The position numbers were made by a program, and so were the translations under genes. Of a stretch of DNA of 64,000 nucleotides, positions 48,701 through 59,128 are shown one piece after another (the stretch's first letter is position 1; each line of letters opens with the position of its first letter). The stretch lies in assembly GCF_041296385.1 (NCBI RefSeq), contig NC_091022.1, forward strand, positions 25,439,967-25,503,966, in the 5' to 3' direction. The notes below the pieces were generated by a model that was not told the origin of the DNA, made no database searches, and saw nothing but the letters and a program-made list of their open reading frames with translations. This DNA comes from Aphelocoma coerulescens. Taxonomy: Eukaryota > Chordata > Aves > Passeriformes > Corvidae.

Positions 48701-50068
48701 TAACACAGCATAGGAGTGATTAGAGCCTAACTTTTCTTTTGACTGTCTCTAGCATCTGTGCAATGGCTTGAGGTACTTCACATCTGTCTTTACATAGAAA
48801 TACGCTTGTTTTTACTTGGATATTGTTTTTGATAGAATTATGAGGATTTTTGATATTTGTCTAGGATTTCGTTACCCAACAGGAAGAGCAGAGAGTATTG
48901 CTCAGAGGAAATAAACTGATCATGCCTCCACTACACCTGAAAATCCCAACCCTTTCTGGAGCCCACAGCTCTGTGCGTCCTGGAAGCTCTGGACTAACTG
49001 TGCCCACACTGAACAGAGGGTTCTTCAGTGAGCAGTAAGCCATGTGCAAATCAAAGATGTTGGTGTTAAGAGCCTGCACGGAGTGGCTGTACAGCTTGAT
49101 GCTTCCCAGAAACCTCAGAGAGAGAGTGTGTGTGCAGCACATACTTCTGCCTGGGAAGTGCCAGTTTCCACTCACCACTGGCAAACGCCGGGGTTTAATG
49201 AGAACTGCTGTGCTGACAGATCTTTGGCTGCTTCCATTACATGGGAACGGTAAAGACATGATTGTTCTCACTGGTGTGACTAGACCCACACGCTTGCCTG
49301 CCCTGGCCTGTCCCAAGCCACGTGGGTTTCGTGGCCTGTGTGGCACACGTTTGTCCCATTGTGTATCTGAACTGGTTCAACCATCACCAAACAAACCCAA
49401 CCCACGTAACAGCTTAATCTCTCAACCTCTGACCAGTTTCATTGTTCAGGCACCCAAAATGATACAGCAAATTCCTTCTGGGGATATTTATATATGGAAT
49501 AAAGAAGTAGAAGAGTAGACTTTTGTTAATTTAGCCTCTTTTAAATGATTTCTGAAGAGCTCAGAAATTGGGGAGCTCCATGTGGAAGACAGTGGGGTGA
49601 CACATAACACTACAGGCTTTTCCCAATGAACATGATAGTAATGATACCAGCTTAGAACTGCAGAAAACGACAAGAAGCAGACTAAAATGCTGGGATAATG
49701 TTTGGAATATCTTTGGTGTCTCCACATTTATGGTGGAGAACTCTTGGATCTGTTTGACTGTCATTCTACCAGCAAATTGTTCCAGTTTCTGTGGTCTGGA
49801 ATGATTAAGAAGCAAAGGATCTTTTTCATGTTGGAGACCATCCCTCTTCCCATTGCACAGTAATGTACATCAGAGTGGGTATTTAGCTAAATTATTCTTC
49901 CACCCATGACTGTGTTTTCTCAGTCCTCATCCTGTCAGCCAACACAGTCCCTCTCCTACATTAATCTTTCCAGTCCGAACATTCTTTCTTAAACTGTAGA
50001 CACCTTTCATGTGTCCTTTCAAGTGCTCTAGAGAAGTTGTTTGGAATGAGGCAATAGCAGGCACTTAC
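45791..50068. other. No gene recognised
   Basis: Long frames at 46740-47180 (minus), 48861-49346 (minus) and 49042-49518 (plus) have no domain and overlap on opposite strands. A short (CA)6 lies at 48361-48372. CACGTG occurs near 49320. Confidence 0.45.
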
Positions 50069-50103
50069 TCTCTGGTACAAGTCTAACCTGTAGATGGGCG
50101 TCC
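50069..50103 (-). other. Candidate 35-nt exon (unrecognised)
   Basis: On the minus strand an excellent acceptor (CCTTGCCTCTTTGTCTTCTCTGCAG) is followed by 35 nt ending AGA|GTAAGT. Entered in phase 1 it reads TPIYRLDLYQR and leaves in phase 0. A second frame is open too. The phase does not fit directly after the 58208 exon, so if both are real another exon must lie between. A chance pair is possible. Confidence 0.22.
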
Positions 50104-52336
50104 CTGCAGAGAAGACAAAGAGGCAAGGAAGTCTGAGGGGGAAAAAAATCACTGATACCTGTACCTTCAGCTTTGTCTGGACTTAGATATGTTGACATCA
50201 GCTGCTGAAACTATTGTGCATTACTGGTTCTGCAGGGAACCAGTACATATTCCTGGAAGTTCCTGCCTTCCACAGGTAGTTTAGGTCTTTGGTGGGCTGA
50301 GACACCCTCTGAACATACCAGTTTGTCTTCAGGAACCACAAGGACCGCAGGGAGACACTTAAATGTAGGCACTGTCTGCCAGTGTGTCTGTGTATCAGTC
50401 TGCCATGGGGAGCTGTCACTGCTTTACCCATACGGCGGCTGAGAGGATAAATATATTACCAGAGATATTTAGAAGTGAAGGGCTAGAGGAGCACACATGA
50501 TAGAGATGCTGCTGTGGACGAGTAAGAGATTGTCTGTGTGCATAATCTCAGTCAAATTACACAGGCACGATCCAGCATCTGAGAATAATTTTCTCTAAGG
50601 ATCATAATTGTAAAGTTTAACCAAATAAATATTGAAAGACATTATATAAAACTCCCACACAGGGCCCTGCAACCTGAAACATAAAATATACATACAGCAG
50701 ATTCTGCTCACCACAAAACTATGCCAGGAATATAAGAGTATCTTTTATACAGATTGGCTCCCATCCCATTCTGGGGTCAGAGACATGACATCCCAATAAA
50801 CATTCACGGATCGCTTGGAAATCACAGGCATCTATGAGCTGTCTTGCCTGCCCTCCCTTTTTCAGATGAGCATTTAGTGTTGAGTTGATAAAGCCCCTCA
50901 CTCCTTCCTCATCATTCTCGTCTCCTTAATTCCCCCAAGTAATTCATATGGAGCAGTTTCACAAGCTAAATAATTTTTAAATAGTTAAGCCTCTTCTGGG
51001 GCTTTTAAAACAGTTGGCTATAGAACTGACTCAAAGTCTAATCTGTATCTCTCCTGAGAGGATACTTTTTTCTGCCTCCCACCTTCTTGATGACTGCAGG
51101 ACCCAGTAAATACAATACTTCCTAATGTTCTAGCTGCTTGCTTGCCTGCCGTCTCACAGAGGGAGACCCTATACTGAAAAAACAGCAGAAAGAAAACTCT
51201 ATAAATTCAGTCTTATGCATTCAGAGCTTGTAAAACTGACCAAGGCATGAATTCCCACAAGCACTGTGCTCCTCTGTAGTGGTGAGAAGAGTAAAGCCCC
51301 CATCATCTGAACCCTGCAGCCACATGATGTGTGCTGGCAGGCTCCCAGTAGCACCCAGAAGTAGCTTTGGCCTTTCTTGGTTTGGAAATTAGTGGGAATT
51401 CCTATTCTGTACCAGCTGGTGAGTGGAGAGTGGGGACAACAGCCACACGTGGTAGTCCACCCCTTTGGTCATGGAATATTTGGTTGGCAGTTGGAAAGGC
51501 TGGGCATTAGACAGCCCTCACATTGTTTCTAGGCCTGCATTCTTCTCCATGGTAGCTGATAATCTTTCTATAGTACAATCATATAAATGTGCATCTTCCA
51601 AATTTCTCCCACTTGTATCTCCCATGAATGGAGAAACTTAAAAACTCTCCATTGATGTATCTCTGATAGGGGGAAATTGCCATTTGCTGTGGAGGAAATG
51701 AGGTCCAAAGTCTACTGCTGGAAGACAAAGGTTCAGACTCTTCTTCTGTCTGATGCTCCTGTTCTACCTTCACCCATCATTGATGTTGGATAATAAAAAT
51801 GTTATTTCATCCTGAGCTACTCCTGTGGTTTTCAGACACATCTATAGATCCTTCAAGCTACAGCAGCACAGAAAAATAAAAACATTACGTTTCCCTGAGG
51901 AATGAAAATCTGGTTATTAAGAGAATGGATGACTAAAGATTGGAAAAGGTAGAGATGGAAGACCAGATGATGTTTGATTCATTCCTCTGTATAGCTTTGG
52001 CACCAGCATACAAATGGGACAGGTAGATAGAGACTTGAACTCACCTAAGTTCATGGTTATGAACTATTTCATCACTTTTTCTTAGAGGAGTATTAGGAAA
52101 TGCATTAGAAGGACTGTTATATCACTGCCTATATCTGCTGGTTCTATGGGTGTGAAACTATTGTTCTCTCTTTCAGATAAGCCTCTCCTTCAGAGGGGAC
52201 AGGTCACACAAAGTGTGGGGACATCTCCTTTCTGTAGTGACCTGCACAGAAATGCAGGGGCTGGTAGAATTTGCTGAAGAAAGGAGATGAGAAAGGCATC
52301 TGTGCTCAGTCTGTAAAGATGGGCATGACCTGTCCT
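50104..52336. other. No gene recognised
   Basis: Unique sequence with short frames. Nothing else was identified. Confidence 0.45.
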
Positions 52337-52362
52337 CATTCACATTTCTGTGAATGTGAATG
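52337..52362. repeat. Perfect 10-bp hairpin, 6-nt loop
   Basis: CATTCACATT, loop TCTGTG, then AATGTGAATG. The arms are exact reverse complements. It is too short for a microRNA precursor and has no GC-rich stem plus T-run, so no class can be assigned. Confidence 0.85.
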
Positions 52363-52689
52363 GTTTCAAAACTTTGGAAAATGCTCTGCAATCTGAGTAT
52401 AAATCACATGGGCAGACAGGTCGGTTGGTTGTCCTGGGCATCATTCCAAGAGCTTTTGGGACAGATGGGCTTTTAGGGACAGAAATTGAATCCTGAACTC
52501 TGTGGCTTGTAAACATCCCTGATGTGCTTAGATCTGCCTTCTTCTGACTTAACCACGTGCAGATCTAGGCCTACTGAAGCACTTGGGAGCCCAGTCCTGG
52601 GAGGACATGGTTACACAAACCCAGCAGTAGCCCAGCCAGTACAAAGCAGTCGGATGAGTCACAGGCTTTGTGGCACACAGAGGCTGCAG

Positions 52690-53060
52690 ATGGAGATTCT
52701 TTTTCGCGCCGAGAAATGTGGCCTTGTTCTGTACTCGCTGCCATCTGGAGACACAGAAACCAAATCCAACTGGCATGTGTTATACCCCTCCACCCTTTTG
52801 TATGGTTTGGTCTTGCAAATTGCATTTGTTTAGCAAAGGAAAAATGTATTAATTGTTCTGCAAGTGTGACTAATGGTAATTAGTTCTATTCTGCTGTCAG
52901 GAAAAGGGCCGCAGTTGACTGTGTTTAAATCCTTCTTGAAGCTGCCCTGTTTTATACAAAGTTTCCAGACTTTTGCCAGCTTCAAAGCTAGCATTGCCTT
53001 TCCAAAGCACTCTGTGGTTAGAAGGACCTGCAGAGGCAAACTGCAGAAGTCTCTAATTCA
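52690..53060. promoter_or_regulatory. Possible conserved element with E2F site
   Basis: TTTTCGCGCC (52701-52710) contains the perfect E2F consensus TTTCGCGCC and, with the following GAG, three CpGs in a CpG-poor region. Downstream lie CCATCTGG (bHLH-type E-box) and a TGGTAATTAG homeodomain-type core near 52874. The block is repeat-free and open in several frames on both strands, so coding is unlikely to be the reason. Enhancer or promoter use is inference. Confidence 0.3.
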
Positions 53061-56000
53061 AGACTTCTAGAAGCTGAAAAAACCAAGGAAGTCTGAACAC
53101 AAAAGAGTTCCCTTCTAAACAGAAATATCCGTGTTTCTCATTCAGCCTCCTGAGGCTGATTACTGACTCCTTTAGCACTGTGGCCCTTCAGTGGTTGGAG
53201 ACTTCATCATTTCTAGGTTAGATTGCAGTAATATGGCCTTTATATCCAATCTGAAGCTGGTAGAGAGTACCACATTTTGTTTCTTAAGCATATAAACACA
53301 TAAAATATTCATATCTTAGAGGTTTCAAAGCTGAAGGTCTGAGCCAAACAAATTATGTTGGGATCCCCTTCATTGGGGGGACTATCCTCCTTTCAGTGCA
53401 TGGAATTTGGAAAAGGCATTTTCTACACTGCTGGAACTGTACAAATAATAAATGTGTCTGCTGAAGGATAAGGAAATGTTGGGATGTCAAATCTATCTAC
53501 AGTTCCACTTAACATTTGTTTTCTTAATGCTCCTGCTCCCATCTCTGTCTATGTCTTATAATGCATTCAGCACCACAGTCGCGTGGTGTGTGGCCAAGAG
53601 CACGTAAATGTGGCTAAGAAATGCCACATAGAAATAAAATGTTATCAACATTAATGGTCTTTGTGTATGTCAAAGAAACCTCTCCACAGAATGAAGATGG
53701 GACAAGGTATGGATGCAACTCCTTTTCCTCCTTACATGTGATGTAAAACAAAAATCATATTTGAAAGGAATGGTTTCACAGTGTCTGAGAAGATGGGATC
53801 TGTGTAGTTGAGGAAAGGACGCTATGGGGACATAGAATAACTTAACAGAGAGATCTGTTAGTGGGAAAGTCTCAGAGAAGTGGAAGACTTCTCTCTACAG
53901 TCTTTGAAACTGAGATCATCGAAGCACTGAAGAAAATTCACTGGGGCACAGACATCTGTGATACAAACAGAGGTGCATGGGAAGAAAGCTCTTTTCTCCA
54001 ACAGCCTTCATACAAAGAAAGGGTGAGAAACAGCATTTTCTTCTTTTTTTAGGGATTCCTCTACCAAGAAGTCAACTGACTACTGAATGTGGAATGTGAT
54101 CCCACCCTAAAGCCACACTCAGCTTCACTGTATTTGTGCTGCTATCTTTATAGCTGCTCCTGTTGCTTATAGAACTGCACCGAGGGCCCAGGACTGGTAA
54201 ATCCGAACTGACAGCCTAGGAAGCAAAGTAGTCGTGTTTCAGCATCACTCAAGTGCTTTCTCAGGGAAAAATTTGCAAAGTAACATGTTCCACATCTCTT
54301 TTTGGCACAGTCACGAAGGAAAAAGCAAACAAAAGGAGCAGCATGTCTTCTGTCTGCTCTGCAGCAACTTACATAGATTTTCTCTTTAAAGAGAATGAAG
54401 TTGCCAAGGTGGAAGAAAAGTAAAAACCTGAAACAAATTTTGGCCTGCTTTGTCAGTGCCATGGAATTTGGGAACACTTTGCAACTATGAGGACTCCGTG
54501 ATATATAAGTAAGCCCCTGCTATTCTTTCCATGAACTGGCTATGCTCAGAAACTTGGGCAGGGTTGTGCCCCTTCCAGGGATGCCACAGGCCTGCCTTTA
54601 TTTTCTCCTCAACTTGCCTGGCCTTGCCTTTGTAGCACATGGACTCAGAGTATAAAGACAGCAGAGCTCTGAATGATGCATGTCAAGGGTGCGGCTTCTT
54701 TGCCACAGGCAACAAAAGCTCATTGCCAACTTTACTGGATTTTCCAGTGATCTTATGTAGAAACAGAAAATTAGGGACTGATGTGAGTCAAATCACATCA
54801 TTGGATTTCTTTAGATCTGTGTTGCTCCTGCCATTTTAAACCATGTTCCCTACACTCTAAGGAATGTGCTAACTGCTCTCAGACCTACCTGTATTTTGTC
54901 AACCACACAGTTGAGGCCTTGAGCTTAGTCCAGGCCTGACTGCAACCAAATGCCCTTTGTTTCTTCTTCATGAGCATCACTCTGTAGACTCTGCCATTCA
55001 CTCATTCTGTATTTTCTCTTGCTGTAAAGGGATTAAATTATAGGTGAAGTGATTAGAAACAGAAGGGAACTTGGCTTTAATGGTCTGTACTCTGTCCACA
55101 AAATAACTCACAAACCATTCACTGATACCTTTTGATTTGCAGACCTTCCTTGCAGGCTCTGAGTCAAATCAATGATCGAGAAGAGCTCAGAAAGGAGACA
55201 TTTTCCCCCCTCAAAGCAGTGATATTGGAAAAAGATGTGGCCCTCTGCAGTTGTCATGGCCTTTGATATCCAGCTACATGTTGTTTCCATATTGCATAGT
55301 GAGCTGTGAGATCAGATGATCTCCATAAATAGTGCAGGCTTGTGATTTCCTCAATTACTGTTCCAACAGAAACTTCCAAAGGGTTGATGCACCAGGGAGC
55401 ATTCATGAGCACATAGGGACACCTAAACTTTCAGAGTACTCATGGGCATGGATGAGAGATGTCCTGATGTAGGAGGCACTCTAGACATAAACATCCAATC
55501 CTGCACAGGGCTTTGACACTTGGAAATAAACCTAGAACAATTTGCATTATGGAAGAGTCTAGTGCTGGGCAGTGAGATTTCTTGATGACCAGTGTTGTTA
55601 AGGTGGTTAGTTTTTTTCTCATCCAAGGCTGTTTTACATGTGAGATTTCATTCTCAGCATAATAAATTGTGCACATTGACTATGAAGATTCCTTTATTAC
55701 TTCTTTCTACAAAGTTCTTCAAACCTTTCCAGAAAATTCCCATGAATAATTTTCTATTGTGGTGTCATTGCTGTTCTAACAGAAACTTGTTAAATATTTT
55801 TCCAGTGCATAAGAAAGGCCCTAAGAAGTCCCTTTCCCAAAGATCACTCAATAAGTCTTTCCCCACCAAGACACTGACCACAGGAGTGAGAAGCACATAT
55901 GACTTACTATTGTCTTTATTCTAAATAAATTTAAATATGGTAGATTTCCCTTTCGCTGTCACAGATTTACACCTTTGCACTTCCTCAACCACTGGCTGTA

Positions 56001-57100
56001 AATTAATTTCCAACAGGCAGACTTGTCTGGTCTCCAAAAATTCTCCTTCTCAATGAAAGACTACATAATCTCTAAGAAGAGTCTTTACCAGGTTAGCTGA
56101 AGGCATCCTTGAAAGACTGAGCCTTGTGAAAGGACCTAACAGGGTGTAGTGAATGGTGATGTTTTTAGAGAAACAGCAGAGCAGGATGTTAAGGCAGACA
56201 GCACTGGCAGAGCTGAGCAGATGGCAAGGTGAGCTGGAACAGATCAGTTATTCACTCAAACCCCAGCTGAAAGCTGATTATATGGAGAGTTGTGTGTAAA
56301 GTATTTATAGTCCAGCCTCAAAACTCAAAATCTTTTCCAAGTAGGATAGTTTGCCTAGTCAAATGAACTGCCATTAATTACCTGTATTTTAGTTCTAAGA
56401 TGCTTTTATTAGATTTGAGGGGGTTAGTGCTTTTTGGTTTTCTTTTTTTTTTTTTTTAATCTGCTCATTATTCTTAAACAATATCATGCTGTGAAATGTT
56501 CTTACTGAAAGATAAAAGATATGAGAATTCCCACCTAACTGAGAACAGATTTATGTCTAAATTCATCCCCCAGTCTTGCCTCCCACAGGCAGTTCCCAAC
56601 AGAAGAAGTGGTTGGGTTTCCTTCTTTCCGTTGCCACATGCACATAGGTTCTTGTAGTTATGCCTTTAATTTGAGGTCTGACATGAGAACATGTGGTACC
56701 ACAAAACCCACCAAACACAGCAACCCAAGGATTGGCTGCAGAAATCACAGAGGGCCTGGAAAGCTCAGTGATAGCAACTGTGAGAACCTGTACAACATCT
56801 CACGGGAGAGTAGGTGGATCTTCTCAGAACAAGACACAAATTCATGGACACACTTTCCAACATTTCTGTGTAAATGCATGTAGTGCCCAAAATAGCCACT
56901 ACGTTCCAAATTGCCTTTTGTAGTCTGGTATTACAGCTACAATAAAGAGCAGCCTGGGAACATTATAAATGAGTGACATGTCAGATCTCTCTGTCATACC
57001 CTCTCTGAAGGGTTTTCACTTTGATACTTTTCAGTCATGTCTTGTCTGATGTCTGTATGTATTCACACACTGAAGCATATCTCTGTGTGCATGCAAATAT
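53061..57100. other. No gene recognised
   Basis: Unique AT-rich sequence with frames up to 110 codons (54148-54477 minus, 55592-55924 plus) lacking domains. T15 at 56443-56457. Confidence 0.45.
56443..56457. repeat. T15 homopolymer
   Basis: Fifteen T in a row. Confidence 0.9.
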
Positions 57101-57125
57101 TTCTTTAGAAGGGATATGTTTCTTC

Positions 57126-57138
57126 TATATTTTATTTA
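57126..57138 (-). terminator. Possible poly(A) signals, minus strand
   Basis: TTTTATTTATTT on the plus strand gives two overlapping AATAAA hexamers on the minus strand, about 640 nt beyond the stop codon of the 57776-57889 candidate. They could end the minus-strand transcript proposed for 57.8-59.0 kb. Confidence 0.2.
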
Positions 57139-57775
57139 TTTCTAACACTATGATTCCCAGGATCCTGGTCCATACATTCCCATGTTTGATTCTTGTATAT
57201 AGAGGAACACATTGGAATAATTCCCATAATTTCCCACTGCCTAGAGCCTAATTTATAATGGCTTAAAATGAGGGGACAGTGCCTTTTTCTTAGTGTGGGT
57301 TTTGTTGAACTTTCAGGAAGAACTTTGCTGCCATGAGACCTGAGACAGAGAAAATGTTGATACCAATAAAATCTTAGCAGAGCATGCCAAGAAAATCAGC
57401 ATTCAGTTTACCTAGGATATCCCAAAGGAAACATACAGTTAATACTGAAGTTTAAAATATCTTCGCCCTGGAATCTTAAAACTCCATCAGCACTTGGAAG
57501 AGGGGAAGAAAGAGTAACAAAAAATCCTGTAGCAACAAGGAGGTTAAATACACACATACGCAAAATGTAGCACAACTCAATGGATCACTTTTAGCAGCTA
57601 CAGTTTTGTCTGACATGGGTTTTGATCTTGATCTCTTCATATTTGTAGCATTGCACAAAAAAAAAAAATAAAAAATTAATAAAACCTTCCCCTTTCTGAG
57701 AGTACCTTATAATGAAAACAAGAATATTTTGAAAGGAAAGAATAGGAAATGTTGACTGGGGTGTCCTGCTGCTTT

Positions 57776-57889
57776 CTAAGTAGTCCAGCTCCCAGGATTT
57801 ATGTCAAAAGCAACAGAAGGTTGGAAATGAAAGAATGCCCTTGAAGTTACGCTCTGTAACTCAGCCAAGCGAGATGGATTTTCATTTAC
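57776..57889 (-). other. Candidate last coding exon, minus strand
   Basis: A long pyrimidine tract (CCTTTTTTTTTCATGTTGG...TTTTTCGACAAG) precedes a frame that starts VNENPSRLAELQSVTSRAF and ends at a TAG (57776-57778). It begins in phase 0, which is the phase in which the 58208-58304 candidate ends. The acceptor is AAG, less favoured than CAG, and the same bases could also be read as an AAG|GTAAAT donor. The product is not recognised. Confidence 0.2.
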
Positions 57890-58207
57890 CTTGTCGAAAA
57901 ACCAACATGAAAAAAAAAGGTTGGAGATAAAAATCTTGCAGCATTACTTGAGATTTACAAATGATGTGACAAAATAACACGTTCCACTCATGAAAAAAAG
58001 TGCTCCATTCAATGATATAATGGCTCCTGGGCTCCAGATAGGTGGTTCTTAGTTTTAAATCTGTGGATCATTGGCTTGAGTTGCTGAAGTTGTGCCCTTT
58101 TGGTCTGAAGCAATCATCATACATGGCCTCTCAGTAGGGATAGGGAACTGGCACAGAGACAATTGAGTTCTTCCTTTGCTGCCCCTGGTGCTTATGGCAT
58201 CATTTAC

Positions 58208-58304
58208 CTGCTCCGTGTTTGAAGTCGACATCGTCCCATAGATTCCACTGTTCTGCCGGTGTCGGTATTCCTGAATGCGAGAGCAGATACTGCTAGGGTT
58301 GATG
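58208..58304 (-). other. Candidate 97-nt CpG-rich exon
   Basis: The minus strand has a good acceptor (TCTATTGCTGTCTCTTGTTGGCTGTTTAATCCCCCAG region) and a CAG|GTAAAT donor. The frame is open throughout, entering in phase 2 and leaving in phase 0, and includes SSICSRIQEYRHRQNSGIYG. An internal ATG with A at -3 (MSTSNTEQ) could instead be a start codon. Six CpGs in 97 nt mark it out from its surroundings. One other frame is also open. I do not recognise the protein; this is the best exon candidate in the window. Confidence 0.38.
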
Positions 58305-58883
58305 CTGGGGGATTAAACAGCCAACAAGAGACAGCAATAGAAGTTAAATAAGTAAAAGGTAACAAGGCAGCTGTGTGAAGACAGATTTATTGCTTCAGCA
58401 AAGTCTTGTTTCTGTACAAGTGTGGGGATGGCCCCATTGCAGATTTTGACACATGGCAGCTTTGAATCAGAGTATGAAGGGTTCCCATTGGCTTCTGTTG
58501 ATTTTGGACTTGCACCACTGGCCTTAGTGCTTTTTCTTTAAAACAGCAGGGTCCAAAAGTCATTGTGCTGAGATGTTAATGATTTCTCTTAATCCAATTG
58601 GTTCAGCAAACACACTAAACCTGGAAGCAGCTTTCTTTCCTTGGGAACCAGGCCTCCCAGACTTGATCAGGGACAGAAGGAAGCCCAGATGCAACATGAG
58701 ATAGGTTGTGTTAATACCTGAAATAAGAAGCACATGAATAGATCAATAGTTTGAGATCTGTTATTAAATGAAGACTGTGCCACATGACTACCACGGGCAC
58801 TTTCAGTAGGCTGAGGTGTGCAGTGTGTAATTCAGCCTGCTCATCTTGAGACTTTTGATTATTTTTGCTCTTTCTTAACTTAC

Positions 58884-58962
58884 CTGTTTCTCAGCCTACC
58901 CGTGTATGGTAACAATACCTAGACAGCAATGCTGGAAAGGGCTGCCATGGTTGTACTGACTT
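58884..58962 (-). other. Candidate upstream exon, minus strand
   Basis: The donor is a perfect CAG|GTAAGT. Two acceptors are possible. CTCACCTGTGCTCTGCAG gives a 79-nt exon (58884-58962) with stops in all frames, suitable only as untranslated or noncoding sequence. GCATTGCTGTCTAG gives a 35-nt exon (58884-58918) open as VLLPYTGRLRN. The latter leaves in phase 2 and so joins in frame to the 58208-58304 exon across a 579-bp intron, with AG|C making a serine codon. Confidence 0.28.
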
Positions 58963-59080
58963 CTGCAGAGCACAGGTGAGGGAATGGCACACGGTTTACA
59001 CATTTATCTTCAGTTTGAAGAGACTATAAATTCAGTTTGAGAGAGCACTTTGTTCTCCAAGAAGCAACTGCTGTAATGAC
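58963..59080. other. Spacer, nothing recognised
   Basis: Short unique sequence upstream of the candidate exon. Confidence 0.4.
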
Positions 59081-59128
59081 TTAATGCATATATAATTCCC
59101 TGTAGAATATTATATATGTATTAATGCA
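59081..59128. repeat. AT-rich hairpin with flanking direct repeats
   Basis: TTAATGCATATATAATTC (59081-59098) pairs with GAATATTATATATGTATTAA (59105-59124), one mismatch and a 2-nt bulge, around a 6-nt loop. The octamer TTAATGCA also occurs as a direct repeat at 59081-59088 and 59121-59128. It might be a small MITE-like remnant or a simple TA expansion. Confidence 0.75.

Noticed and set aside
48861..49518. Two frames of about 160 codons on opposite strands
   Set aside because: Mutually overlapping, with no domain, no splice borders and no codon signature.
52508..52540. TGTAAACATCC, the miR-30 seed region
   Set aside because: Only 11 bases match, and no complementary arm with the miR-30* sequence follows, so no precursor hairpin forms.
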